This document shows positions 56,561 through 64,000 of a DNA stretch of 64,000 nt, piece after piece. The notes below the pieces were generated by a model. It saw only the letters and a list, made by a program, of their open reading frames with translations, did not search any database and was not told the DNA's origin. Numbering within the stretch: position 1 is the first letter of the stretch; each line of letters starts with the position of its first letter. Source of the DNA: Stenotrophomonas lacuserhaii (GTDB taxonomy: Bacteria > Pseudomonadota > Gammaproteobacteria > Xanthomonadales > Xanthomonadaceae); NCBI RefSeq assembly GCF_014836545.1, contig NZ_JACSQS010000001.1, positions 424,928 to 488,927 on the forward strand. Reading direction: 5' to 3'. Position numbers and translations under genes: made by a program.

Positions 56561-59077
56561 TCAGTATGGAGCACGCGCGAGCGGTGCGCGGAAGCGCTTG
56601 AGCCGCAGCGCGTTCACCAACACGAAGATGCTTGAAACGGCCATTGCCGCAGCGGCGAAAACCGGTGACATCAACGTGCCGTTGAAGGGATACAGGACGC
56701 CGGCCGCTACCGGGATCAGCACGGCGTTGTAGGCGAAGGCCCAGAACAGGTTCTGTTTGATGTTGCGCAGCGTGGACCGGCTCAGTGCGATGGCGTTGAC
56801 CACCCCGCGCAGGTCACCGGCCATCAGCACCACGTCGGCGGCCTCTATCGCCACATCGGTCCCCGTGCCGATTGCCAGGCCGACGTCTGCTTCAGCCAGG
56901 GCCGGCGCATCGTTGATGCCATCACCCACGAAGGCGACCCGTGCGCCGTCTGCGCGGAACCGCTTCAGCGCGGCGACCTTGCCATCGGGCAGCACCTCGG
57001 CCGCCACGTCGTCGATGCCAAGCTGGCGAGCGATCGCCGCTGCGGTGGCGGCGTTGTCACCGGTGATCATCGCGACGCGCAGCCCGAGCGCATGCAGCGC
57101 CTTGATCGCCTCCGGCGTGGTGTCCCGGATCGGGTCGGCTACCGCGATGATCGCCGCCAGGCGACCGTCGATCGCGGCATACAGAGGACTCTTGCCCTCC
57201 GCGCCCAGCCGCTGCGCAACCGGCAGGAACACGCTGGCATCCAAGCCCAGCCGGGCCATGAAACGGTCCGCTCCGACGGCCACCTGCTGACCGTCAACGG
57301 TGGCGGTGACCCCGAAGCCCGGGGTCGCATCGAAGCCTTCGGCCGCCCCGACGGCAAGCCCGTGACGGGTGGCAGCGGCCACGATGGCCTCGGCGACCGG
57401 ATGCTCCGAGCGGGACTCCACGGCCGCGACCAGCGCCAGCACGCGGTCATGATCGAAGCCTGCGGCCGGCACCAGATCGGTCAGTTCAGGGTGGCCCTTG
57501 GTCAGCGTTCCGGTCTTGTCCAGTGCCACCACGCTGACATCGCGCAGGGCCTGCAGTGCCTCGCCTTTCCGGAACAGCACGCCGAGTTCGGCTGCGCGGC
57601 CGGTACCCACCATGATCGACGTCGGCGTGGCCAGCCCCATCGCACATGGGCAGGCGATGATCAGTACGGCCACCGCGTTGACCAGTGCGAAGGTCAGCGC
57701 TGGCGAAGGCCCGAACACCAGCCACGCCACGAAAGTCAGCGCCGCCGCAGCCATCACCGCCGGCACGAACCACAGCGTCACCTTGTCCACCAGTGCCTGG
57801 ATCGGCAGCTTGGAGCCCTGCGCCTGCTCGACCAGGCGGATGATCTGCGCCAGCACCGTGTCCGCGCCCACCCGGGTGACGCGGAAGCGGAACGCGCCGG
57901 TCCGGTTCAGGGTGCCACCCACTACGCGGGCACCCACGCCCTTGGATACGGGCGCCGGCTCCCCGGTGATCATGCTTTCATCCACCCAGGAAGCGCCTTC
58001 GACGACCTCCCCGTCCACCGGCACCTTTTCACCGGGGCGGACCGACACCACGTCGCCGGCCACCACCTGGCCCAGCGGTATCTCCACGCTGGCGCCGTCG
58101 CGCTCTACCCGCGCGGTCCGCGGCTGCAGTCCGACCAGTCGCTTGATCGCCTGCGAAGTGCGTCCCTTGGCGCGCGCCTCCAGCGTGCGGCCCAGCAGGA
58201 TCAGTGCAACGATCACCACGGCAGCTTCGAAGTAGACGTTCGCGGTGCCAGGGGGAAGCACCTGGGGGGCGAACGTTGCGACCACCGAGTAGGCATAGGC
58301 TGCAGAGGTACCGAGCGACACCAGCGAGTTCATGTCCGGCCCGCCGCGCAGCAGCGCCGGCACGCCCGCGCGGAAGAAGCGCAGCCCCGGCCCGAGCAGG
58401 ACCAGCGTGGCCAATGCGAACTGCAGGTACCAGCTGGTCTGCTGGCCGAGCGTATGCATTACCCAGTGATGCACGGATGGCACCAGGTGCGAGCCCATCT
58501 CAAGCACGAAGACCGGCAGACCGAGGACCGCGGCAAGCCACAGTGAACGACGCAGGCCAGCCGCTTCGGTCTCGCGGCGCGCGGCCTGCTGGTCTTCCGC
58601 CCCGGCATGCGCATCCATCACCGGATGCGCACGATAGCCCGCTTTTTCGATGGCACCGGCGAGCTGGCCGAGGCTGACCACCCCGGCAAGGTGGCGCACC
58701 TGGACGCGTTCGGTGGCCAGGTTCACATCGGCCTGGACCACGCCGGGCAGCTGTCGCAGGGCTTTCTCCACCCGCCCCACGCAGGAGGCGCAGGTCATGC
58801 CGTGGATCGTCAGCGCGCTGTTTTCTTCCGCCAGCGCATAGCCTGCCTTGACCACCGCATCAGCCACTGCCTGCGGGTCGGGCACGCCGCTGAACGTGAC
58901 CTGCGCACGCTCGGTAGCCAGGTTGACCACTGCTGTTCTCACGCCGGGAGCCGCGTTGAGCGCGCGCTCGACGCGTGCGGCGCAGGACGCACAGGTCATA
59001 CCCTTGATCGGGAGGCTCAGCGCCCCGTTGGACGGGTCGCCTCGCCCGTAAGCGTCTGGAAGAACGGCCGAAGCCAT
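56561..59077 (-). CDS. copA: P1B-type copper-exporting ATPase CopA
   Basis: 838 residues from ATG 59077. Two N-terminal HMA domains (MTCASCAAR and MTCASCVGR), membrane helices, the TGEP phosphatase motif, the CPC metal site ([11 protein letters not shown]), phosphorylation motif [13 protein letters not shown] and [10 protein letters not shown] are all present. It pumps Cu(I) to the periplasm. The gene is driven by a CueR-type promoter at 59119-59139 and followed by cueR. Confidence 0.95.
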   Translation of the reverse strand: MASAVLPDAYGRGDPSNGALSLPIKGMTCASCAARVERALNAAPGVRTAVVNLATERAQVTFSGVPDPQAVADAVVKAGYALAEENSALTIHGMTCASCVGRVEKALRQLPGVVQADVNLATERVQVRHLAGVVSLGQLAGAIEKAGYRAHPVMDAHAGAEDQQAARRETEAAGLRRSLWLAAVLGLPVFVLEMGSHLVPSVHHWVMHTLGQQTSWYLQFALATLVLLGPGLRFFRAGVPALLRGGPDMNSLVSLGTSAAYAYSVVATFAPQVLPPGTANVYFEAAVVIVALILLGRTLEARAKGRTSQAIKRLVGLQPRTARVERDGASVEIPLGQVVAGDVVSVRPGEKVPVDGEVVEGASWVDESMITGEPAPVSKGVGARVVGGTLNRTGAFRFRVTRVGADTVLAQIIRLVEQAQGSKLPIQALVDKVTLWFVPAVMAAAALTFVAWLVFGPSPALTFALVNAVAVLIIACPCAMGLATPTSIMVGTGRAAELGVLFRKGEALQALRDVSVVALDKTGTLTKGHPELTDLVPAAGFDHDRVLALVAAVESRSEHPVAEAIVAAATRHGLAVGAAEGFDATPGFGVTATVDGQQVAVGADRFMARLGLDASVFLPVAQRLGAEGKSPLYAAIDGRLAAIIAVADPIRDTTPEAIKALHALGLRVAMITGDNAATAAAIARQLGIDDVAAEVLPDGKVAALKRFRADGARVAFVGDGINDAPALAEADVGLAIGTGTDVAIEAADVVLMAGDLRGVVNAIALSRSTLRNIKQNLFWAFAYNAVLIPVAAGVLYPFNGTLMSPVFAAAAMAVSSIFVLVNALRLKRFRAPLARAPY

Positions 59078-59118
59078 GGGATACACCTCGAAAGCCCAAG
59101 TTGCGGACAGCTTGGGGA

Positions 59119-59139
59119 TTCCCACCGTGGGAAGGTCAA
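59119..59139 (-). promoter_or_regulatory. CueR-type operator/promoter of copA
   Basis: TTGACC (minus strand, 59134-59139) followed by TTCCCACGGTGGGAA (59119-59133), an exact inverted repeat around one base. It is the classic copper-responsive MerR promoter with stretched spacer, 42 bases upstream of the copA start. Confidence 0.85.
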
Positions 59140-59197
59140 GGCGGCGCCTCGCCGCCGTGCCGACCCGGCTGGCCCGGCACGCCGGAATCACCGGCTC

Positions 59198-59392
59198 TCA
59201 GTGCGGCGGCTTGTATTTACGCAGTTCAGTGGTCAACACACCGACTTCCTGTACGGCCCGCTTGAGTTGGTCTTCGTCCAGGCCCAGCTCCTTCGCCCAG
59301 AAGCGGAGCTCCCATTCTTCATTGATGTTGATCCGGTCCGGATCCTTCGGTTTGCCGCCCGGGGTCTGCACAGGTTTGGGTGGCTGGGTCAC
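59198..59392 (-). CDS. DUF3606-type small protein
   Basis: 64 residues. KPKDPDRININEEWELRFW and AKELGLDEDQLKRAVQEVG match the short DUF3606 family common in Xanthomonadaceae and other proteobacteria, function unknown. It lies upstream of the copA promoter and is followed by it in the same direction. Confidence 0.8.
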   Translation of the reverse strand: MTQPPKPVQTPGGKPKDPDRININEEWELRFWAKELGLDEDQLKRAVQEVGVLTTELRKYKPPH

Positions 59393-59639
59393 GGGGGTCT
59401 CCTGAAGGCTGCAGTCCCGGAGAATCTAGCGAGCGGGTAGCGAAGGTGCCCTGCTTCCGGTGTCGCGACGATGGCAACGAAGCGGCGCGTTTCGTCACCC
59501 CGGCTGAACCCTCGGGGCGGCCGTCAAGCGCGCGTGACCTGTGTGTCTACGCCTGCGCTCCATCCGCACACAGCTGCATCTCACGGCGTTGCCGGGCCAG
59601 GCGGCAGCATCCAGCTTCCTCATCCATGAGATCCGCGCC

Positions 59640-60218
59640 ATGTCTTTCATCGTTCCCCTGCGTGCCACTGTCGTCGCCCTGGGCCTGATCGGCAGCAGCG
59701 CCGCCAGCGCACAGACGAGTGCAGCCCCTTCCCCCTCAAGCAGCGCCGCTTCCACCGCCAACGCCCCGTCTGGCGAACTGCGCCAGCAGCAGGCCCTGGG
59801 CGTGCTTTCGGCGATCAACCAAGCGGAAATCAACGCCGGGCAACTTGCTCTGTCGCGGGCCCAGACCGAACCTGCCCGCCAGTACGCGCAGGCCATGGTC
59901 CGCTCGCACACGGAAAACGAGAAGATGTTGGCAGCGTGGAAGCCCGACCGCAGCAGCGCGCCGGCGCAGGCCAAGACGGCCGAGGCAAAGGCTGAAGCCG
60001 CCGCATTGGCCAAGCACCAGGGCGCCGCGTTCGACAGTGCTTACCTGCAGGCCATGGTGAAGGACCACCGCAAGGCGCTGCAGACGCTGGATGACAGCCT
60101 CCTGCCTGCGGCAGCCGATGCCGAGGTGCGGGCATTCCTGCAGAAGACCCGTGGACACGTGGCCGATCACCTTGCCCAGGCAGAACGCCTGGCCGGCACC
60201 CCCGCCACCGGCCGCTGA
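59640..60218 (+). CDS. DUF4142-family exported protein
   Basis: 192 residues from ATG 59640. A signal peptide ends at ASA; then an Ala/Ser/Pro-rich stretch; then a helical DUF4142 domain (INQAEINAGQLAL, YAQAMVRSHTENE, FDSAYLQAMVKDH, DHLAQAERLAG). Such ferritin-like-fold proteins are linked to stress in this lineage; biochemical function is unknown. It lies just before the SRPBCC and ADH genes. Confidence 0.8.
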   Translation: MSFIVPLRATVVALGLIGSSAASAQTSAAPSPSSSAASTANAPSGELRQQQALGVLSAINQAEINAGQLALSRAQTEPARQYAQAMVRSHTENEKMLAAWKPDRSSAPAQAKTAEAKAEAAALAKHQGAAFDSAYLQAMVKDHRKALQTLDDSLLPAAADAEVRAFLQKTRGHVADHLAQAERLAGTPATGR

Positions 60219-60233
60219 TCTACGGAGCCCACC

Positions 60234-60737
60234 ATGCACGTTCCCGATCCCCATGACAGCGAAGCTGCCCGCCCAGCACCGATCAGGCGGGCGATTACCC
60301 TCCAGGCCAGCGTCGAGCGCGTGCTGGATGCATGGACCGACCCGGCCGTGCAATCCGTCCTGTTTGCCGGCTTCGCCGATTTCGTCGAGTCGAGCAGGGA
60401 AGGCAGCCGCTGGCGGGTGAGCGCACCGTTGGGCCAGCATCCGATCGTATTCCTGCGCACCGTGGGGCAGTCCGCGCTGCGGGTGCAGCAGGACGTGGAG
60501 GGCGACGCCGGCGTGCTGGCGTCGCTCTCGCTCACCGCCAGGCCCTGCGTCAACCGGGATGGCGTGGAAGCGGAACTGCAGGTGCGTTACGCGCCGGACG
60601 GCGTGGTCGAACGGCTGGCAGCGCGACTCCTGGATCCCGCCCCCCCAGCCCTGGCCGGGCAGATTCTGCGCCGCCTCCGCGCCGGCCTGGAAACCGGCGA
60701 AGTCCCTACCCTGCAGTCCAATCCGGCCGCGCGTTGA
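60234..60737 (+). CDS. SRPBCC/START-like protein
   Basis: 167 residues. The pattern AITLQASVERVLDAWTDPAVQSVLF and DFVESSREGSRWRVSAPLG resembles cyclase/dehydrase-type SRPBCC lipid-binding folds. Its role is unknown. It sits 15 bases after the DUF4142 gene and 20 before the alcohol dehydrogenase, so the three may be one operon. Confidence 0.65.
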   Translation: MHVPDPHDSEAARPAPIRRAITLQASVERVLDAWTDPAVQSVLFAGFADFVESSREGSRWRVSAPLGQHPIVFLRTVGQSALRVQQDVEGDAGVLASLSLTARPCVNRDGVEAELQVRYAPDGVVERLAARLLDPAPPALAGQILRRLRAGLETGEVPTLQSNPAAR

Positions 60738-60757
60738 GGCCGAACAGGAGATTCCCC

Positions 60758-61933
60758 ATGCGTGCCCTCTGCTGGAATGGTGTCAACGACCTGCGGGTGG
60801 AAACAACCCCCGATCCGATCCTGGTCAACCCGGGCGATGCGATCATCAAGGTCGGCCTGAGCACGACCTGCGGTTCGGACCTGCATTTCATCGATGGCTA
60901 CATCCCGGGCATGCGCGAAGGCGACATCATCGGCCACGAATTCATGGGAACAGTGATGGAGGTCGGCCCGGCGGTCACCGCGATCCGCCCGGGCCAGCGC
61001 GTGGTGATCCCGTCCTTCATCTCCTGTGGCCGCTGCTGGCACTGCGGGCGACACGAATATTCGTTGTGTGACAACACCAATCCGAACGGTCACCTGCAGG
61101 AGCCCGTGCTGGGCTACCCCACTGCCGGGATCTACGGGTACACGCACGCCTTCGGTGGCTATGCCGGTTCGCACGCCGACTACATCCGCGTGCCGCATGC
61201 CGACGTCGGCTGCTTTGCCATTCCGGACGACGTCAGTGACGAAGACGCGTTGTTCCTGTCCGATGCCGGACCGACCGGGTTCATGGGCGCGGATTTCTGT
61301 GCCATCCGGCCCGGCGACGTCGTGGCGGTATGGGGGTGCGGCGCGGTGGGCCTGATGGCCCAGCTGAGCGCACGCCTGCTGGGCGCCGAGCGGGTGATCG
61401 GCATCGACCGCCTTGCCGAGCGCCTGGCCATGGCGCGGGACGTGGTGGGCAGCGAAACCCTCGACTACAGCGCCGTGGACAGCGTGCCCGAGGCGCTACG
61501 CGAACTGACCGGCGGCCGCGGGCCCGACGCCTGCATCGATGCGGTGGGAATGGAAGCCCATGGCACGGGCGCCGGCTACGCCTATGACCGCGTGAAGCAG
61601 GCGCTGCACCTGCACACCGACAGGGGGCAGGCGCTGCGCGAAGCGATCCTGGCCTGTCGCAAGGGCGGCACGCTGTCGGTGCTCGGCGTCTACGGGGTCA
61701 TGGACAAGTTCCCGCTGGGCACGTTGATGAACAAGGGCATCACCGTGCGCACCGCGCAGCAGCATGGCCAGCACTACCTGCCCAGGCTGCTCGCGCTCGC
61801 CCAGCAGGGTGATCTGCTGCCGCGCTTCATGGCCACCCATCGCATGCCGCTGGAGGATGCGGTGGGTGGCTATGACCTCTTCAAGCACAAGAAGGAAGGC
61901 TGTGTCCGCGCCGTGTTCGTACCCGGCGCGTGA
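60758..61933 (+). CDS. Zinc-dependent alcohol dehydrogenase (glutathione-independent formaldehyde dehydrogenase-like)
   Basis: 391 residues from ATG 60758 (AACAGGAG upstream). Catalytic zinc ligands: CGSDLH and GHEFMG; structural zinc loop CGRCWHCGRHEYSLC. The Rossmann motif WGCGAVGLMA follows. It most resembles the threonine/formaldehyde-type Zn-ADH family that oxidises or reduces small aldehydes. It ends 19 bases before a strong terminator. Confidence 0.9.
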   Translation: MRALCWNGVNDLRVETTPDPILVNPGDAIIKVGLSTTCGSDLHFIDGYIPGMREGDIIGHEFMGTVMEVGPAVTAIRPGQRVVIPSFISCGRCWHCGRHEYSLCDNTNPNGHLQEPVLGYPTAGIYGYTHAFGGYAGSHADYIRVPHADVGCFAIPDDVSDEDALFLSDAGPTGFMGADFCAIRPGDVVAVWGCGAVGLMAQLSARLLGAERVIGIDRLAERLAMARDVVGSETLDYSAVDSVPEALRELTGGRGPDACIDAVGMEAHGTGAGYAYDRVKQALHLHTDRGQALREAILACRKGGTLSVLGVYGVMDKFPLGTLMNKGITVRTAQQHGQHYLPRLLALAQQGDLLPRFMATHRMPLEDAVGGYDLFKHKKEGCVRAVFVPGA

Positions 61934-61952
61934 GCCGCACCAGTGGCAGCGA

Positions 61953-61978
61953 AAAAGCCCGGCCATGGCCGGGCTTTT
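61953..61978. terminator. Bidirectional rho-independent terminator
   Basis: A perfect 26-base palindrome: AAAAGCCCGGCCA followed by its complement TGGCCGGGCTTTT. GC-rich stem with A and U tracts on both sides, so it can end both the ADH gene (plus) and the Mn-catalase gene (minus). Confidence 0.85.
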
Positions 61979-62006
61979 CAATGAGCGATGGTCCCGCCCG
62001 CCGCAA

Positions 62007-62909
62007 TCAGGGCTCGCGGGGCCGGCGCAGCACCGCGCCGGCGCCCACGCCAGCACCCAGTTCGGCGCCTGTCGCAGGCTCGATTTCCGGATTGGACATC
62101 GTTCGCAGGGTCATTTCCTCCACTGCCGCCTGCTCGGCCGGCGTCAAGCCCACTGAGAACGATCCGTCGCCGCCGTCCAGGGCCGCCTGCGCATCGCGGT
62201 CAGTGACCCGTTCCCACAATTCCCCGCTGTTCCAGCTGCCAACCTGGTCACCCTCGCCCTGGGACATATCCATGTACAGATCGGTGAAGGCCGGATCGCC
62301 CGGCATCTTGCCCGGCGGGAAGTTCGGCGTGATGCTGTAAAGAGCCTTCTCGAAGGACTTCTGGTGGGCCACTTCGCGGGTCATCAGGAAACGCAGTGCA
62401 TCCTTGATGCCCGGATCGTCGGTCACGTTGATCAGCCGCTCGTAGACCAGCTTCGCACGGGCTTCGGCGGCGATGTTCGAACGCAGGTCTGCGGTCGGCT
62501 CGCCAATGGAATCGACGTAGGCGGCAGTCCACGGCACGCCGCTGGAATTGACCAGCGCAGGGCCGCCACCGTAGAGGATCTGCTCGGTATGGCTGGTGCT
62601 GTTCTGGCTCAGCAGCCGCATGTCCTCGACCTCGGCCATCGCTTCGGACTGCACGGCCTTGGGGCCCTTGTTCAACATCGCGATGATCGTACCGATGATC
62701 TCCAGGTGGCTGATCTCTTCGGTGGCGATGTCGTACAGCATGTCTTTGCGCCCGGGATCGCATTCGCCCAGTGCCTGGGTGAAATAGCGCATGGCGGCCG
62801 CCAGCTCACCTTGTGGCCCGCCGAACTGTTCTAGCATGAGGGTGGCAAGCGCTGGATTGCTTTCGCGCACGCGGACCGTGTACATCAGCTTTTTGTGGTG
62901 AAGAAACAT
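62007..62909 (-). CDS. Manganese catalase family protein
   Basis: 300 residues from ATG 62909 (AGAGGAGTT upstream). It is a four-helix bundle: EQFGGPQGELAAAM, ATEEISHLEII, ARAKLVYERL and VAHQKSFEKAL carry the Glu and His ligands of the dimanganese site. It dismutates hydrogen peroxide. The C-terminal tail is Ala/Gly-rich. It neighbours the YciE/F and KGG stress proteins. Confidence 0.9.
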   Translation of the reverse strand: MFLHHKKLMYTVRVRESNPALATLMLEQFGGPQGELAAAMRYFTQALGECDPGRKDMLYDIATEEISHLEIIGTIIAMLNKGPKAVQSEAMAEVEDMRLLSQNSTSHTEQILYGGGPALVNSSGVPWTAAYVDSIGEPTADLRSNIAAEARAKLVYERLINVTDDPGIKDALRFLMTREVAHQKSFEKALYSITPNFPPGKMPGDPAFTDLYMDMSQGEGDQVGSWNSGELWERVTDRDAQAALDGGDGSFSVGLTPAEQAAVEEMTLRTMSNPEIEPATGAELGAGVGAGAVLRRPREP

Positions 62910-63130
62910 CAGCAACTCCTCTGTTTGCGACGGCGCCGCAGCGTCTGCGCGGTGCGCGCACGCTGGGTCCGATGGCTCGACATTGATGGTGTGCGCCCAA
63001 GGCTTTCGGCCCACGCAACGAGGATGCGCGTGGCACCCGTGTACGGCCGTGGATGGCACGTGGGCAGCGCATGAGTACCTGCCGCCTCGATGCTGATATG
63101 GCGTTCACGAAGCGGTCGCCGGCGCAAAGA

Positions 63131-63158
63131 AAAACCCCGGCCGTCGCGCCGGGGTCTT
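63131..63158 (-). terminator. Rho-independent terminator of the YciE/F-like gene
   Basis: Stem CCCCGGC...GCCGGGG with a short loop and a T-tract (GTTTTTCTTT on the minus strand), just after the stop of the gene at 63183-63692. Confidence 0.75.
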
Positions 63159-63182
63159 CCTTGCGCTGCTGCCGCGGACCGG

Positions 63183-63692
63183 TTACTTCTTCGCGGTCAC
63201 GCCGGGGGTCGCGTCACGCACGAGAAACTCTTCGGTAACCTCCGGCAGGTTCTCGAGCAGCCAAGCGGCCATCGCCTCTTCCTGGACCAGGATCTCACCG
63301 CACACCTGTGCGACTTCATGCTCGCCGGCGGTGCGCGCTGCGGCGATCAGCGAGGTGTAGCTGGCGATCTCGAAGCACTCGAACACATAGCCCGCCATCG
63401 CACCCTTGACGATCTCGTCCGATGCGGTCATTCCGCCGACGGCCTGGCCCATCGCCGCCATCTTGCCCAGCGCATCCTTCACGATGGACGGCGACCCGCC
63501 CAGGTTGCTGATGCACTGTTCCAGGCGCTCACGCTGGCCCACCGTCTCCTGGATGTGTTCTTCGATACGCGCCTTGAGTTTCGGATAGTGATCGATCCGA
63601 CCTGCCTGTGCTTTCAGCATCTGCTCGGCCTGCTGTTCCATTGCATGGGCATCACGCAGCCAATCCAGCAGGTTTTCCTTGATCTCTGTCAT
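63183..63692 (-). CDS. YciE/YciF-family ferritin-like protein (DUF892)
   Basis: 169 residues. The helical DUF892 fold has EQQAEQMLKAQAGRID, IEEHIQETVGQRERLE, FECFEIASYTSLIAAA and EILVQEEAMAAWL with the metal-binding Glu/His residues. These proteins are induced in stationary and osmotic stress. The upstream neighbour on the same strand encodes a KGG-type (YciG-like) protein, the usual partner. Confidence 0.88.
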   Translation of the reverse strand: MTEIKENLLDWLRDAHAMEQQAEQMLKAQAGRIDHYPKLKARIEEHIQETVGQRERLEQCISNLGGSPSIVKDALGKMAAMGQAVGGMTASDEIVKGAMAGYVFECFEIASYTSLIAAARTAGEHEVAQVCGEILVQEEAMAAWLLENLPEVTEEFLVRDATPGVTAKK

Positions 63693-63848
63693 GTCGTTGC
63701 TTCTCCGCGGGTGGGAAGGGACAGCATGTCCGCTGGCCCGTCAATCAGCCGCCAACGGGTCGTGGAAAGCGTGTCCTTTTACGGTGCAGGGGCCGTTAGC
63801 CTGCGCTTGTCGCGGTTGCTCACCCGCGCTTCGATCGTGATGAAAACA

Positions 63849-63886
63849 GCCCGGCACCTACGCGCGGAGCGCTTCAGGTGCCGGGC
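63849..63886 (-). terminator. Stem-loop between the KGG gene and the YciE/F-like gene
   Basis: GCCCGGCACCT and its complement AGGTGCCGGGC face each other across a 16-base loop, right after the KGG stop; GTTTTCA follows on the minus strand. Probable transcription terminator. Confidence 0.6.
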
Positions 63887-63906
63887 CCAAGGAGGGGAGG
63901 TGCAGA

Positions 63907-64000
63907 TTACCTCTGCTGGCGCCCGCCCTGCTGGTTGCCCTGGTTGCCGCCTTGGTTGCCACCGCCGTCCTGGCGCTGCTGGCCGCCCTTCTGCCCGATC
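63907..64000 (-). CDS. KGG-repeat (YciG-like) stress protein, C-terminal part
   Basis: The last 30 codons read GQKGGQQRQDGGGNQGGNQG and end QQGGRQQR before a TAA at 63907-63909. The Gly/Gln-rich KGG repeat is that of YciG-type stress proteins. The start lies outside the window. Confidence 0.65.
   Translation of the reverse strand, partial: IGQKGGQQRQDGGGNQGGNQGNQQGGRQQR

Overview
The window is about 66% G+C. Its gene content (GH67 alpha-glucuronidase xylan locus, PaoABC-type oxidoreductases, CueR/CopA, YciE/YciG stress proteins) points to the Xanthomonadaceae, something like Stenotrophomonas, Pseudoxanthomonas or Xanthomonas; the genus cannot be fixed from the sequence alone. A near-perfect XerCD dif site lies at 17958-17985. 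FtsK-orienting GGGNAGGG octamers that I found by eye change strand around it, so the window probably spans the chromosome replication terminus.

Layout. (1) 1-11972: a LacI-type regulator start (minus strand), then six overlapping plus-strand genes for glucuronoxylan use: GH67, SGNH acetylesterase, GH43, GH3-PA14, a GPH symporter fused to a second GH43, and an aldose epimerase. (2) 12081-17767: small unknown proteins, a UvrA paralogue and a membrane-anchored Mrr-like protein. (3) 17958-29638: a dif-associated accessory island. It holds the dif site, a kfrA fragment, five copies of a 16-bp repeat, an intact kfrA-like gene, a tyrosine integrase broken by a 7-bp tandem duplication, and a defence-like module. 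The module has an E2-E1-JAB fusion protein coupled to a ComEC-type metallo-beta-lactamase protein, divergent from a CapW/BrxR-like WYL regulator and a four-helix membrane protein. A PD-(D/E)XK protein and an HExxH peptidase follow, and a decayed lysR marks the right edge.

(4) 29815-51513: a redox and electrophile-handling region. It has a Tat-exported PaoABC-like oxidoreductase, an exported hydrolase/cupin/CMD set, two aldo-keto reductases, a lipoprotein flavodoxin, MFS exporters, SDRs, an OYE-family ene-reductase with a TetR regulator, a quinone-oxidoreductase-like MDR, and a serine hydrolase with a TonB C-terminal domain. (5) 51528-59392: a second PaoABC-like operon without a signal peptide, then a copper module (copZ-like, cueR, copA) with two CueR-type promoters. 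(6) 59640-64000: stress genes (DUF4142, SRPBCC, zinc ADH, Mn catalase, YciE/F, KGG protein).

The most interesting candidate system is 20583-25693. It has all the enzymes of a ubiquitin-like conjugation and removal cycle, but no ubiquitin-like gene and no CD-NTase. The MBL protein ends in a flexible Ala-rich tail with a terminal glycine, so it could itself be the conjugated protein. The PD-(D/E)XK protein and the HExxH peptidase next to it may belong to the same or to a second defence system.
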